From Agromyces ramosus (lineage in GTDB: Bacteria > Actinomycetota > Actinomycetes > Actinomycetales > Microbacteriaceae), in contig NZ_JAUSYY010000001.1 of assembly GCF_030817175.1 (NCBI RefSeq), positions 2,046,001 to 2,110,000 on the forward strand: DNA of 64,000 nucleotides, read 5' to 3'. Numbering within the stretch: the stretch's first letter is position 1; each line of letters begins with the position of its first letter. A program made the position numbers and the translations under genes. This document shows, one piece after another, positions 1-8,727 of the stretch. The notes below the pieces were generated by a model. That model saw only the letters and a list, made by a program, of their open reading frames with translations, ran no database searches and was not told the origin of the DNA.

Positions 1-261
1 CGAGGAGCTCCGCACGGAGCGGCGATCGTGCACGGGGCATTCGACGACGACCGCGTCGTGATCCGAGCCCTGCCACGGATGCACGGTGAACCGCACGGTC
101 GGCACGTCGCCGCGGCGGTGCTCCTCGAGGTCGAAAGCGTGCAGCGAAGACGTGCGCGCACCCGTGTCGAGCTTCGCCTTGATCCACGGAACGCCGGCCC
201 CCGGCAGGCTGACCCACTCGCGCCACCCGGCGATGGTGTTTGAATGAGGGGGCTCTTTCAC
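1..261 (-). CDS. RimB-like ATP-dependent zinc protease / retropepsin-like protein (partial)
   Basis: Reading the minus strand from a GTG at 261 gives an open frame that runs off the left edge (about 87 codons visible). It contains the segment IKAKLDTGARTSSLHA, the hallmark of the PF05618 family (RimK-associated retropepsin-like proteases, often annotated ATP-dependent zinc protease), in which the DTGA aspartate is the catalytic-type residue. It is divergent from the RimK-type ligase at 288 with only 26 bp between starts. In characterised rim systems such a protease removes the amino-acid tails that RimK adds, so a ligase/protease pair is likely. The C-terminal part lies outside the window. 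The start has no strong ribosome-binding site, so a downstream start is possible. Confidence 0.8.
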   Translation of the reverse strand, partial: MKEPPHSNTIAGWREWVSLPGAGVPWIKAKLDTGARTSSLHAFDLEEHRRGDVPTVRFTVHPWQGSDHDAVVVECPVHDRRSVRSSS

Positions 262-287
262 CCGACCATCTTCGCAGGGGTACCACG

Positions 288-1478
288 ATGAAACTGGCGA
301 TTCTCTCGCGCGCGCCTCAGGCGTACTCCACGCAGCGACTGCGCACGGCCGCCGAGCAGCGCGGCCACGAGGTGAAGGTGCTCGACACCCTGCGGTTCGC
401 GATCGACCTGTCGGGCACCGAACCCGACCTGCAGTACCGCGGGCGGCGGCTCTCCGACTACGACGCGATCCTGCCCCGCATCGGCAACTCGGTCACGTAC
501 TTCGGCACCGCCGTGGTGCGCCAGTTCGAGCAGATGGACGTCTACACGCCGAACACCGCGAACGGCATCACGAACTCTCGCGACAAGCTGCGCGCGAACC
601 AGATCCTCTCGCGGCACAACATCGGCATGCCCGCCACCGCGTTCGTGCGAAATCGCGCCGACGTGCGACCCGCGATCGAGCGCGTCGGCGGCGCCCCCGT
701 CGTGATCAAGCTGCTCGAGGGCACCCAGGGCATCGGCGTCATCCTCGCGCCAGAGGTGAAGGTCGCCGAGGCGATCATCGAGACCCTCCACTCCACGAAG
801 CAGAACGTGCTGATCCAGCGCTTCATCAAGGAGAGCCGCGGCCGCGACATCCGGGCTCTCGTGGTCGGCGACCGCGTGGTGGCGGCCATGCGGCGCAGCG
901 CGAGCGGCGACGAGTTCCGCTCGAACGTGCACCGCGGCGGCACCGTCGAGGCGGTCGAGCTCTCGCCGGAGTACGAGCAGGCGGCCGTGCGATCGGCACA
1001 GATCATGGGCCTGCGCGTGGCGGGCGTCGACATGCTCGAGGGCGACGAGGGTCCCCTCGTCATGGAGGTCAACTCCTCGCCGGGGCTCGAAGGCATCGAG
1101 TCCGCGACGAAACTCGACGTCGCGGGCGCGATCATCGACCACATCGCCAACCAGGTCGCCTTTCCCGAGATCGACGTGCGGCAGCGCCTCACGGTGTCGA
1201 CCGGGTACGGCGTCGCCGAGCTCCTCGTGCACGGCAGCGCCGACCTCGTCGGCAAGACGCTCGGCGATTCCGGGCTCTGGGAGCGGGATATCACGGTGCT
1301 CACGCTGCACCGCGGCACGAGCGTCATCCCGAATCCGCGCAAGGGCGTGGAGCTCGAGGCCGAAGACCGGCTCCTCTGCTTCGGCAGGCTCGAGGAGATG
1401 CGCTCGATGATCCCCGAACGGCGCCGTCGGCGCGCGAAGGTGCGCAAGCTCCCGAAGCAGCCCATCCCCGAGGCCTGA
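288..1478 (+). CDS. rimK: RimK-type alpha-L-glutamate ligase (ATP-grasp) with C-terminal RCK_C domain
   Basis: 396 residues from the ATG at 288, preceded by AGGGG; an in-frame start at 240 would add 16 residues lacking family features. Residues about 90-285 form an ATP-grasp domain, with the metal-binding end visible as LVMEVNSSPGLEGIE near 257-271. This family adds glutamates or similar residues to a C-terminus (ribosomal protein S6 in E. coli) or builds small peptides, using ATP in the cytoplasm. E. coli RimK is about 300 residues long. Here about 95 more follow, and residues about 300-375 resemble a TrkA-C/RCK_C ligand-binding domain (GYGVAELLVHGSADLVGKTL, then AEDRLLCFG), ending in an Arg/Lys-rich tail. 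It is divergent from the RimB-like protease. The target protein cannot be told from sequence. Confidence 0.88.
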   Translation: MKLAILSRAPQAYSTQRLRTAAEQRGHEVKVLDTLRFAIDLSGTEPDLQYRGRRLSDYDAILPRIGNSVTYFGTAVVRQFEQMDVYTPNTANGITNSRDKLRANQILSRHNIGMPATAFVRNRADVRPAIERVGGAPVVIKLLEGTQGIGVILAPEVKVAEAIIETLHSTKQNVLIQRFIKESRGRDIRALVVGDRVVAAMRRSASGDEFRSNVHRGGTVEAVELSPEYEQAAVRSAQIMGLRVAGVDMLEGDEGPLVMEVNSSPGLEGIESATKLDVAGAIIDHIANQVAFPEIDVRQRLTVSTGYGVAELLVHGSADLVGKTLGDSGLWERDITVLTLHRGTSVIPNPRKGVELEAEDRLLCFGRLEEMRSMIPERRRRRAKVRKLPKQPIPEA

Positions 1479-1499
1479 GGCGACCGAGCGCCCGGTCGA

Positions 1500-1892
1500 T
1501 CAGCCCCGTGGCCGGAGGGCGGCCTGCACGATCTCGAGCGCTCGCGCGGCGTCGAGCCCGAGCTGGGCGATGCGGTCGGCGTAGGCGGATGCCGCGAGCT
1601 GCGCCTGCTGCTCGGTGGGGTCGCCCGTCGCCGAGACGAACGAGCCGTTGCGGCCGCGCGTCTCGATGACCCCGTCGCGCTCGAGCTCGCGGTAGGCGCG
1701 GGCCACCGTGTTCGCGGCGAGCCCGAGCTCGGTCGCGAGGGTGCGCACGGGCGGGAGCCGCACACCGGCCACGAGTGCTCCGGCTCGCACGGCATCGATC
1801 ACCTGTACGCGGATCTGCTCGTACGGCGCAGGCGTCGTGCCGCCGTGTGCGTCGACGCGGATGAGGGCGCTCACCGGGACCTGAGGTTCCAC
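1500..1892 (-). CDS. GntR-family transcriptional regulator (YtrA type)
   Basis: 130 residues from a GTG start. The N-terminal two thirds is a winged helix of the GntR family: PPVRTLATELGLAANTVARAYRELERDGVIETRGRNG, with the typical PYEQIR helix before it. Only a short helical C-terminal segment follows, as in the YtrA subfamily, which usually controls nearby ABC transporters; none is adjacent here. It is the last gene of a tight minus-strand operon (Lrp, MORN protein, this gene), 6 bp after the MORN gene, and is convergent with rimK. A second GTG at codon 7 is an alternative start. Confidence 0.85.
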   Translation of the reverse strand: MEPQVPVSALIRVDAHGGTTPAPYEQIRVQVIDAVRAGALVAGVRLPPVRTLATELGLAANTVARAYRELERDGVIETRGRNGSFVSATGDPTEQQAQLAASAYADRIAQLGLDAARALEIVQAALRPRG

Positions 1893-1898
1893 CGCTGA

Positions 1899-2339
1899 TC
1901 AGTCCTGCTGGGCACGCGGCCCATGCGTCTTCTCGTCGCGGACGGAGCCGTCGGGGTGGTATCGCCGCCACAGGCCGACCTTCGCGCCATGGTCGTACTC
2001 GCCGTCGTCCATGGGCTGCCCGGTGGCGTGCCAGCGCTTCCATCGCCCGTGCTGCTCGTTGCGGACGAACGCGCCCTCCTGCATGGGGGCGCCGTTCTCG
2101 CGCCACCACTGCCAGAACCCGTCGAGCGTGTCGTCGAGCCGCACGCCGATCGCCTTCAGCCGGCCGTTGCGATACCAGTAGCGCCAGAGCCCCTGCTGCA
2201 CCCCGTGTTCGTACGTGCCCTCGGCAGAGACCGTTCCGCTGGCGAAGTGCTCCTGCCAGGGGCCGTGCTTGCGGCCTGCGTCGTCGAGGGCGTTCGGGGC
2301 GGGCGTTTCGCTCGGAGCGGAGCTCGCGGCATCCGTCAT
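1899..2339 (-). CDS. MORN_2 / YwqK-type repeat protein
   Basis: 146 residues. After a low-complexity, Ala/Pro-rich N-terminus of about 25 residues come four to five repeats of roughly 22 residues with pattern G-x-W-x5-G-x5-G: HGPWQEHFASG, QGLWRYWYRNG, DGFWQWWRENG, HGRWKRWHATG and VGLWRRYHPDG. This is the MORN_2 repeat, found in YwqK-like proteins that are sometimes annotated as antitoxins. No toxin partner is visible. No signal peptide or membrane segment is seen, so it is probably cytoplasmic. It starts 2 bp after the Lrp gene stop, so the two are probably translationally coupled. Function unknown. Confidence 0.8.
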   Translation of the reverse strand: MTDAASSAPSETPAPNALDDAGRKHGPWQEHFASGTVSAEGTYEHGVQQGLWRYWYRNGRLKAIGVRLDDTLDGFWQWWRENGAPMQEGAFVRNEQHGRWKRWHATGQPMDDGEYDHGAKVGLWRRYHPDGSVRDEKTHGPRAQQD

Positions 2340-2341
2340 CG

Positions 2342-2779
2342 TCAGTCCCGGTTGCGGTTCACGAGGCGTGAGAGCACGATGGCACTGCGCGTGTGGTCGA
2401 CGTTCGGGGCGACGCGCACGCGCTCGAGCGCCTCTTCGAGGCTCGTGATGTCGCGGGCCCGCATGTGCACGATGGCGTCGGCGCTGCCCGTGACCGTGCC
2501 GGCGTAGACGACCTCTGGCACGCCCTGGAGGATGCGCTGGAGCTCGTCGGGGGCGACGGTGCCGCGACAGAAGAGCTCGACGTACGCCTCGGTGCTCATG
2601 CCGTCGACCGTCGGGTCGACCTGGATGGTGAACGAACGGATGACACCGTCGGCGACGAGCCGGTCGACGCGCCGCTTGACTGCGGAGGCGGAGAGGCCGA
2701 CCGACGATCCGATGTCGCCGTAACCGGCACGCGAGTTCTGCCGGAGGAGATCGAGGATGGCTCGGTCGAGGTTATCCAT
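2342..2779 (-). CDS. Lrp/AsnC-family transcriptional regulator
   Basis: 145 residues, a standard length for the family. Residues 1-60 form the AsnC-type helix-turn-helix (LDRAILDLLRQNSRAGYGDI, then LSASAVKRRVDRLVADGVI), followed by an AsnC/RAM ligand-binding domain ending in the beta-alpha-beta-beta fold. Lrp-type proteins sense amino acids and form octamers. It heads a three-gene operon with the MORN protein and the GntR regulator, and is divergent from the luciferase-like gene at 2907. The arginine/ornithine pair ddaH-rocD is 2 kb away; Lrp proteins often control such genes, so that pair is a plausible target, but this is inference. Confidence 0.9.
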   Translation of the reverse strand: MDNLDRAILDLLRQNSRAGYGDIGSSVGLSASAVKRRVDRLVADGVIRSFTIQVDPTVDGMSTEAYVELFCRGTVAPDELQRILQGVPEVVYAGTVTGSADAIVHMRARDITSLEEALERVRVAPNVDHTRSAIVLSRLVNRNRD

Positions 2780-2906
2780 TCGGCCAGTCTAGGTTGATCC
2801 GTTGCGTGCGGACAGGGCTTGACGCAGGTTTCCTGCGCGGCTAGCCGACCTCGGTGCGGCTCCGCCTCGAAACACGCCCGTGACATCCCGCCCGTAGGCT
2901 TGGCGC

Positions 2907-3710
2907 ATGCCCCTCGATTCCCCCGTGCGTCTGGGCGTGCAGGTACAGCCCGAGCACGCCCACTACCCGGCGATCCGCGACGCGGTGCTGCGCCTCGAAG
3001 AGCTCGGGGCTGACATCGTCTTCAACTGGGATCACTTCTTCCCCCTGCACGGCGACCGCGACGGCCTGCACTTCGAGGCCTGGACCATGCTCGGTGCGTG
3101 GGCCGAGCAGACCGAGCGCATCGAGTTCGGCACGCTCGTGAGCTGCAACTCGTACCGCAACGCCGACCTGCAGGCCGACATGGCCCGCACGCTCGACCAC
3201 ATCAGCGCGAAGGGCGACGGGCCCGGCCGATTCATCTTCGGCACGGGCGCCGGTTGGTTCGAGCGCGACTACGACGAGTACGGCTACGAGTTCGGCACTC
3301 CGGGATCCCGCCTGCGAGACCTCGCCGATGCCATGCCCCGCATCCGCGCCCGCTGGTCGAAGCTGAACCCGGCGCCCACGCGCGAGATCCCCGTGATGAT
3401 CGGAGGCAAGGGCGAGCAGAAGACGCTGCGCATCGTTGCCGAGCACGCCGACATCTGGCACTCGTTCGTCGCGCCGGCAGAGCTCGCGCACAAGCTCGAC
3501 GTGCTCGCGAGGTGGGGTGACGAGGTCGGGCGGGATGCCTCGGAGATCACGGTCTCGAACGAACTCGACCGTCGCGGCCTCGATGTGGAGCACGCCGACG
3601 CGCTCCACGCGGCGGGCGTTCGGCTCTTCACGGTCAGCGTCGACGGCCCGGAGTACGACCTCGGTGCCGTGCAGCGCTGGCTGGCCTGGCGCGACGCGAA
3701 GAACGGCTGA
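2907..3710 (+). CDS. LLM-class F420-dependent oxidoreductase
   Basis: 267 residues with the luciferase-like monooxygenase TIM-barrel pattern: an N-terminal strand with LGVQVQPEHAHYP, FNWDHFFPL, the central GRFIFGTGAGWFERDYDEYG (family signature G-x-G-x-GW-x-E-x-DY) and IPVMIGGKGEQKTLRIVAEHAD near the C-terminus. The actinobacterial members use coenzyme F420 as hydride donor or acceptor; the substrate cannot be inferred. The ATG at 2907 is chosen because the barrel begins at once. It is divergent from the Lrp gene and convergent with the gene ending at 3711, with no spacer. Confidence 0.86.
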   Translation: MPLDSPVRLGVQVQPEHAHYPAIRDAVLRLEELGADIVFNWDHFFPLHGDRDGLHFEAWTMLGAWAEQTERIEFGTLVSCNSYRNADLQADMARTLDHISAKGDGPGRFIFGTGAGWFERDYDEYGYEFGTPGSRLRDLADAMPRIRARWSKLNPAPTREIPVMIGGKGEQKTLRIVAEHADIWHSFVAPAELAHKLDVLARWGDEVGRDASEITVSNELDRRGLDVEHADALHAAGVRLFTVSVDGPEYDLGAVQRWLAWRDAKNG

Positions 3711-4556
3711 CTACTCGCCGGGTGGGGCTCCGGTGATGACGCCGATCTGGAGCGAGCCGTCCGGGCGCCAGGTGGCGTCGACCGATTCGGTGCCGCTACT
3801 GCCAGAGCCGCTGAGTCGCAGGCCCTCGTTCGGGAAACGTCCGCCCCGCGTGCACGTGCCACTGGCGGTGACGCCCTCGGGGCCGGAGACCGGGGTGACG
3901 TAGAAGAGGCACAGCTCGTCGACGTCGCGCGCGGCGAAGAACCGGATGCCGTCGGCACGGGTGGCGAGCAGGCGGAACTCACGCGGGCCGTTGCCGGGAA
4001 CCATCCCCGCGCCTTCGCGCAGGCCGGGGAGGTCGGGCCGGTCCTCTGGCACGGCCGCCCGGAGGAACACGCGCGCCGCCAGGGTCTCCGCGGCCACGGG
4101 CATGGCCGCGAGCGCGTCGGCCTGCAGGCGGGGGCCGGCGCTCTCGGTCGGCGCGGTGAGTGCGTCGGCATCCGCCACGTCGCCACCGTCCAGTTGTGAG
4201 AGCTGCCATCCTGCCACGATGCCGAGGACGAGGGCCGCCGCGCCCCCGGCCACCCCGACGCGGATGGCGAGCCGTCGGCCGAAGCCCGCCTCGGCGCCCG
4301 GCGCCGGCGGATCGTCGACGTCTGCCGTCGGCGACGACGCAGCGGCGTGCGCGGGCGTCGCCCCGCCGTCGGTGCTCCCGGTGCCCCCGGCGGAATCGGC
4401 AATGTCGGCCGAGCCCGGGGACGGGCGCGCCGCGGCATCCGTCGCCTGTGCCAGTTCGTGCAGTTCCTCTGCCGCTCGGCGGCGCTCGTCAGCCGTCGAG
4501 TCGGCTCCGTAGACGAGACGTTGCAGGCGGGCGACCTCATCGTCGCGGTGGTTCAT
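3711..4556 (-). CDS. Membrane-anchored protein of unknown function
   Basis: 281 residues. Residues 1-40 form a charged helical segment (DDEVARLQRLVYGADSTADE); residues about 40-90 are low-complexity Ala/Ser/Pro/Asp. A single membrane helix lies near 99-117 (VGVAGGAAALVLGIVAGWQL), and an external domain of about 160 residues follows with two cysteines (ELCLF and SGTCTRG). The layout (short cytoplasmic helix, linker, one helix, exterior domain) resembles anti-sigma-like or surface-sensing proteins, but no zinc finger or other family motif was recognised. The ribosome-binding site is GAGGA. It is convergent with the oxidoreductase and divergent from ddaH across a 335-bp spacer. Confidence 0.72.
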   Translation of the reverse strand: MNHRDDEVARLQRLVYGADSTADERRRAAEELHELAQATDAAARPSPGSADIADSAGGTGSTDGGATPAHAAASSPTADVDDPPAPGAEAGFGRRLAIRVGVAGGAAALVLGIVAGWQLSQLDGGDVADADALTAPTESAGPRLQADALAAMPVAAETLAARVFLRAAVPEDRPDLPGLREGAGMVPGNGPREFRLLATRADGIRFFAARDVDELCLFYVTPVSGPEGVTASGTCTRGGRFPNEGLRLSGSGSSGTESVDATWRPDGSLQIGVITGAPPGE

Positions 4557-4891
4557 GGCGTCCTCGGTTCTGCCTCAGTCGCCTCAGCATGCATCACGCC
4601 GGCCCGCGCGCCAAGCCCCTTGCGGGACGCGTGCGATGTGGCATCCGGTCGCACAACGGCGCACGGATGCCGCGAATCGATGGCGAAGGAGCACGATAGT
4701 TGCGCGAGAGGCAGCCAACCGCACCGCATTTGCGTTCACACTTGAGGGAGTCGCCTCGACGGCGGCGCAATCCGAACGTCGTCGTCGAGGCCCGCAAGCG
4801 CACCGCAGAGCACGCGCCGCGCCGACACCACAGAGCGACGAGTCGACGACCCCACCGGGCGGCGGCATCCGAGCACCCCTCAAGGAGCCAG
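4557..4891. promoter_or_regulatory. Divergent intergenic region upstream of ddaH
   Basis: 335 bp between two divergent starts with no supported gene. An open frame in the ddaH frame extends back to 4700, but it is Arg/His/Pro-rich without family similarity, and the true ddaH start has AAGGAG at 4882-4887. The stretch is noticeably less GC-rich around 4690-4745, where promoter elements for ddaH-rocD are most likely. I found no clear operator palindrome. Confidence 0.5.
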
Positions 4892-5749
4892 ATGACCCTC
4901 ATCGAAACCGAAGGCCAGCCCGGAACCCGGCCCGAGCGCCGCCCGTCCGGGCGGAGCGTGCTCATGTGCCGCCCCGAGCACTTCACCGTCGTCTACCGCA
5001 TCAACCCGTGGATGAATCCCGCGGAGCCCACCGACACGGCCCTCGCGCTGCGGCAGTGGCAGGCGCTGCATGACACCTATGTGGGCCTCGGCTACGACAT
5101 CCACCTCATCGACCCGATCGCGGGCCTGCCCGACATGGTGTACGCCGCGAACGGCGGCTTCGTCGTCGACGGCATCGCCTACGGCGCGAAGTTCACCCAC
5201 CCCGAACGGCAGCCCGAGGGCCCGGCCTACATGGAGTGGTTCCGCAAGGCCGGCCTCGACGTGCGGGAACCCGAGGAGGTCAACGAAGGCGAAGGCGACT
5301 TCCTGCTCGTCGGCGACACGATCCTCGCCGGCACCGGGTTCCGTTCCGACTCGACGAGCCACGAAGAGCTCGTGCGCATCTACGGCCGCGAGGTCGTCAC
5401 GCTCCGGCTCGTGAACCCGAGCTTCTACCACCTCGACACGGCGATCGCGGTGCTCGACCCGACGCCCGGCCAGGAGCACATCGCCTACCTTCCGAGCGCG
5501 TTCGACGAGGCATCCGTCGCCCTCCTGCAACAGCGCTACCCCGATGCGATCATCGTGAGCGAGGCGGATGCCGCGGTGCTCGGCCTCAACTCGTTCAGCG
5601 ACGGCTACAACGTGGTCATCGCCTCGCGGGCCGCCGACTTCGAACGGCAGCTGCGCGAGCACGGCTACCACCCGATCGGCGTCGACCTGTCCGAGCTGCT
5701 GCTCGGCGGCGGCGGCGTGAAGTGCTGCACTCTCGAGCTGCGCCGATGA
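4892..5749 (+). CDS. ddaH: Dimethylargininase (N(G),N(G)-dimethylarginine dimethylaminohydrolase)
   Basis: 285 residues from the ATG at 4892 (AAGGAG with a 4-nt spacer). It belongs to the guanidino-group-modifying amidinotransferase fold: catalytic His near residue 180 (NPSFYHLDTAI), the C-terminal nucleophile in GGVKCCTLELR (Cys278/279), and acidic contacts in EGEGDFLLVGD. It hydrolyses methylated arginines to citrulline and methylamines, in the cytoplasm. Its stop overlaps the start of rocD (ATGA), so the two are translationally coupled, and the pair is commonly seen together in actinobacteria for arginine-derived nitrogen use. Arginine deiminase is a related alternative, but the length and the pairing favour dimethylargininase. 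Confidence 0.87.
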   Translation: MTLIETEGQPGTRPERRPSGRSVLMCRPEHFTVVYRINPWMNPAEPTDTALALRQWQALHDTYVGLGYDIHLIDPIAGLPDMVYAANGGFVVDGIAYGAKFTHPERQPEGPAYMEWFRKAGLDVREPEEVNEGEGDFLLVGDTILAGTGFRSDSTSHEELVRIYGREVVTLRLVNPSFYHLDTAIAVLDPTPGQEHIAYLPSAFDEASVALLQQRYPDAIIVSEADAAVLGLNSFSDGYNVVIASRAADFERQLREHGYHPIGVDLSELLLGGGGVKCCTLELRR

Positions 5750-6996
5750 CCGCCGAGACGACCGCGAGCGCCCCCGCCGCCGTCGGCGAGCGCACGGCGG
5801 CATTCATCCATGCTGAGGAGGAGCACGCCGCCCACAACTACCACCCGCTGCCCGTCGTCGTCGCGTCGGGCGAGGGTGCCTGGGTGACGGATGTCGACGG
5901 TCGCCGGTATCTCGACTGCCTCGCCGCCTATTCGGCCGTGAACTTCGGGCACGGCAACGAGCGCCTCGTCGAGGCGGCGCGCGATCAGCTCGGCCGCATC
6001 ACGCTGACGAGTCGTGCGTTCCACAACGACCAGCTCGGCCCGTTCGTCACCGAGCTCGCCGCGCTCTGCCGCAAAGAGCTCGTGCTGCCCATGAACACCG
6101 GCGCCGAGGCGGTCGAGTCGGGCATCAAGCTCGCCCGCGCGTGGGGCTACCGCGTCAAGGGGGTGCCGGCGGATGCCGCGAACATCGTCGTCATGGCGGG
6201 CAACTTCCACGGCCGCACGACGACGATCATCTCGTTCAGCGACGACGCCGACGCGCGCGACGACTTCGGGCCGTACACGCCCGGATTCCGCACCGTGCCC
6301 TACGGCGACGCGGCAGCGGTCGAGGCGGCCATCGACGAGAACACGGTCGCAGTGCTGGTCGAGCCCATCCAGGGCGAGTCGGGCATCGTGGTGCCTCCGG
6401 CCTCGTTCCTGCCCGAGGTGCGCCGCATCACCCGTGAGCGCAACGTGCTCATGATCGCCGACGAGATCCAGTCGGGCCTCGGTCGGGTGGGTGCGACCTT
6501 CGCGTGCGACCTCGTGGGGGTCGTGCCCGATCTCTACCTGCTGGGCAAGGCGCTCGGCGGTGGCATCGTGCCCGTGTCGGCCGTCGTCGGCGATCGCGAT
6601 GTGCTCGGCGTGCTCCAGCCCGGCCAGCACGGCTCGACGTTCGGCGGCAATCCGCTCGCCGCGGCCGTCGGGCTCGAGGTCGTGCGCATGCTCGCGAGCG
6701 GTGAGCCGCAGCAGCGCGCCCAGCTGCTCGGCGCGCACCTGCACCAGCGGTTGCAACCCCTCGTCGGACATGGGGTCGTCGCGCTGCGCGGCGCCGGTCT
6801 GTGGGCGGGCATCGACATCGATCCCGAGCTCGCCACCGGGCGCGCGGTGTGCGAGGCGCTCATGCGGCGCGGCGTGCTCGCGAAGGACACGCACGGATCG
6901 ACCATCCGGCTCGCCCCACCCATCGTGGTCGAGCAGGAGGACCTCGACTGGGCGGTCGAGCAGCTCGAGGCGGTGCTGCTCGAGCTCGCCGCGTAG
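5746..6996 (+). CDS. rocD: Ornithine--oxo-acid transaminase
   Basis: 416 residues from the ATG overlapping the ddaH stop; the frame is open further upstream but only as a shadow of ddaH. It is a class-III PLP aminotransferase with MNTGAEAVESGIKLAR, FHGRTTT, VLVEPIQGESGI, MIADEIQSGLGR and the PLP lysine in LLGKALGGG (Lys268), then GSTFGGNPLA. It converts ornithine plus 2-oxoglutarate to glutamate semialdehyde and glutamate. With ddaH it forms an arginine/ornithine degradation pair. A strong inverted repeat downstream (7192-7229) probably ends the transcript. Confidence 0.93.
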   Translation: MTAETTASAPAAVGERTAAFIHAEEEHAAHNYHPLPVVVASGEGAWVTDVDGRRYLDCLAAYSAVNFGHGNERLVEAARDQLGRITLTSRAFHNDQLGPFVTELAALCRKELVLPMNTGAEAVESGIKLARAWGYRVKGVPADAANIVVMAGNFHGRTTTIISFSDDADARDDFGPYTPGFRTVPYGDAAAVEAAIDENTVAVLVEPIQGESGIVVPPASFLPEVRRITRERNVLMIADEIQSGLGRVGATFACDLVGVVPDLYLLGKALGGGIVPVSAVVGDRDVLGVLQPGQHGSTFGGNPLAAAVGLEVVRMLASGEPQQRAQLLGAHLHQRLQPLVGHGVVALRGAGLWAGIDIDPELATGRAVCEALMRRGVLAKDTHGSTIRLAPPIVVEQEDLDWAVEQLEAVLLELAA

Positions 6997-7191
6997 ACGA
7001 CGCGCTCGAGCCGAGCGCGTCACGCCGACACGACGTCGATGAGCTCTCCAGCACGAACGTGTAGTCGACGGTGCAGTTGCGCCGCAGCTGCCGAGGGTGA
7101 GCATTCCGTCGCTTACGTCGTGGGTGCTTCGACCATAGCCACGACGCCGAGCACGCCGCCGTGGGGAAACCCCCGGATGACGGAGCCGTCA

Positions 7192-7229
7192 CGGTGGGCG
7201 GATGCCGCCGCCGCGGCATCCGCCCACCG
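7192..7229. terminator. Bidirectional hairpin, 17-bp perfect stem
   Basis: Arms 7192-7208 and 7213-7229 are perfect 17-bp complements around a CGCC loop. There is no T-run. It sits 5 bp beyond the stop of the minus-strand hydrolase and about 200 bp after rocD, between convergent genes, so it can serve both. Each arm contains the GGATGCCGC motif common in this genome. Confidence 0.75.
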
Positions 7230-7234
7230 ACGCG

Positions 7235-8095
<861 letters not shown>

Positions 8096-8164
8096 CTAAC
8101 CGGACTGGTTCGGCGTATTGGTTACAACGTCACCATAGCGAGATCATTCCAACCTGTCTAGTGC

Positions 8165-8210
8165 GTTATACTGGTTATAACCAACCGTTCAGAAAACCAA
8201 CCGTTCAGAA
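8165..8210 (+). promoter_or_regulatory. Promoter/operator with palindrome and 16-bp tandem repeat
   Basis: A TATACT hexamer at 8167-8172 is a good -10 candidate for the CGNR gene. It is followed at once by the perfect palindrome GGTTATAACC (8173-8182). The 16-mer AACCAACCGTTCAGAA is then present twice in direct tandem (8179-8194, 8195-8210), ending right before the start region. The duplicated unit overlaps the palindrome, so an operator or leader element is likely. Confidence 0.55.
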
Positions 8211-8220
8211 ATGAGTGCCC

Positions 8221-8724
8221 ATGTCCGCCTCGCTGCTGCTCGATCTCGTGAACTCACGGCTCGTGCTGGCCTCCGGGGTCAGCGACGAGCTGGGCGACGA
8301 CGCGGCTGCCTCCGCATGGCTGCGAGCTCATGGTGCGGCCGGCACGCCCGCCGAGGTCGCCGATGCGCGGGCGGTGCGCGAGGCGCTCGTCCCCTTCCTG
8401 CGAGGCGAGACGGATGCCGCCGTGCTCGAGCCGTGGGCCGGCGCGATGCGCAAGCGTGCCCGGCTCCACGCGACCGGCCTCGAGTGGGTCGACGACGTCG
8501 ACCCCGCACACGTCATCGGTGCGAGGGCGATCGACGAGTGGAGCGGGCTGCAGGGCGAGCAGGGCTCCCGCATCCGCCCCTGCGCGGCCGACGACTGCCA
8601 GCACTTCCTCATCGACGAGAGCCGGGCGAACGCCCGCAAGTGGCACTCGATGGAGACCTGCGGCAATCGCGCCAAGGCGCGCCGGCACTACGCCAAGGCG
8701 AAGCTCGGCTCTGCGGCCGGCTGA
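8221..8724 (+). CDS. CGNR zinc-finger / ABATE-domain putative transcriptional regulator
   Basis: About 167 residues from the ATG at 8221; a GTG at 8215 in the same frame would add two. The N-terminal ABATE-like region begins LLLDLVNSRLVL. The C-terminal CGNR zinc finger shows two cysteines in IRPCAADDCQHFLIDE and the name-giving motif METCGNRAKARRHYAK. CGNR proteins are thought to be stress- or amino-acid-responsive DNA-binding regulators. It is divergent from the hydrolase and convergent with the TetR gene, 3 bp away. Its likely target is the divergent hydrolase or itself. Confidence 0.85.
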   Translation: MSASLLLDLVNSRLVLASGVSDELGDDAAASAWLRAHGAAGTPAEVADARAVREALVPFLRGETDAAVLEPWAGAMRKRARLHATGLEWVDDVDPAHVIGARAIDEWSGLQGEQGSRIRPCAADDCQHFLIDESRANARKWHSMETCGNRAKARRHYAKAKLGSAAG

Positions 8725-8727
8725 GCC

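Noticed and set aside
28-243. Short plus-strand frame at the left edge
   Set aside because: It is the shadow of a minus-strand RimB-like gene whose protein carries a clear family signature.
1899-2339. MORN protein as the antitoxin of a toxin-antitoxin pair
   Set aside because: The YwqK antitoxin label is only a database convention, and neither neighbour looks like a toxin; both are transcription factors.
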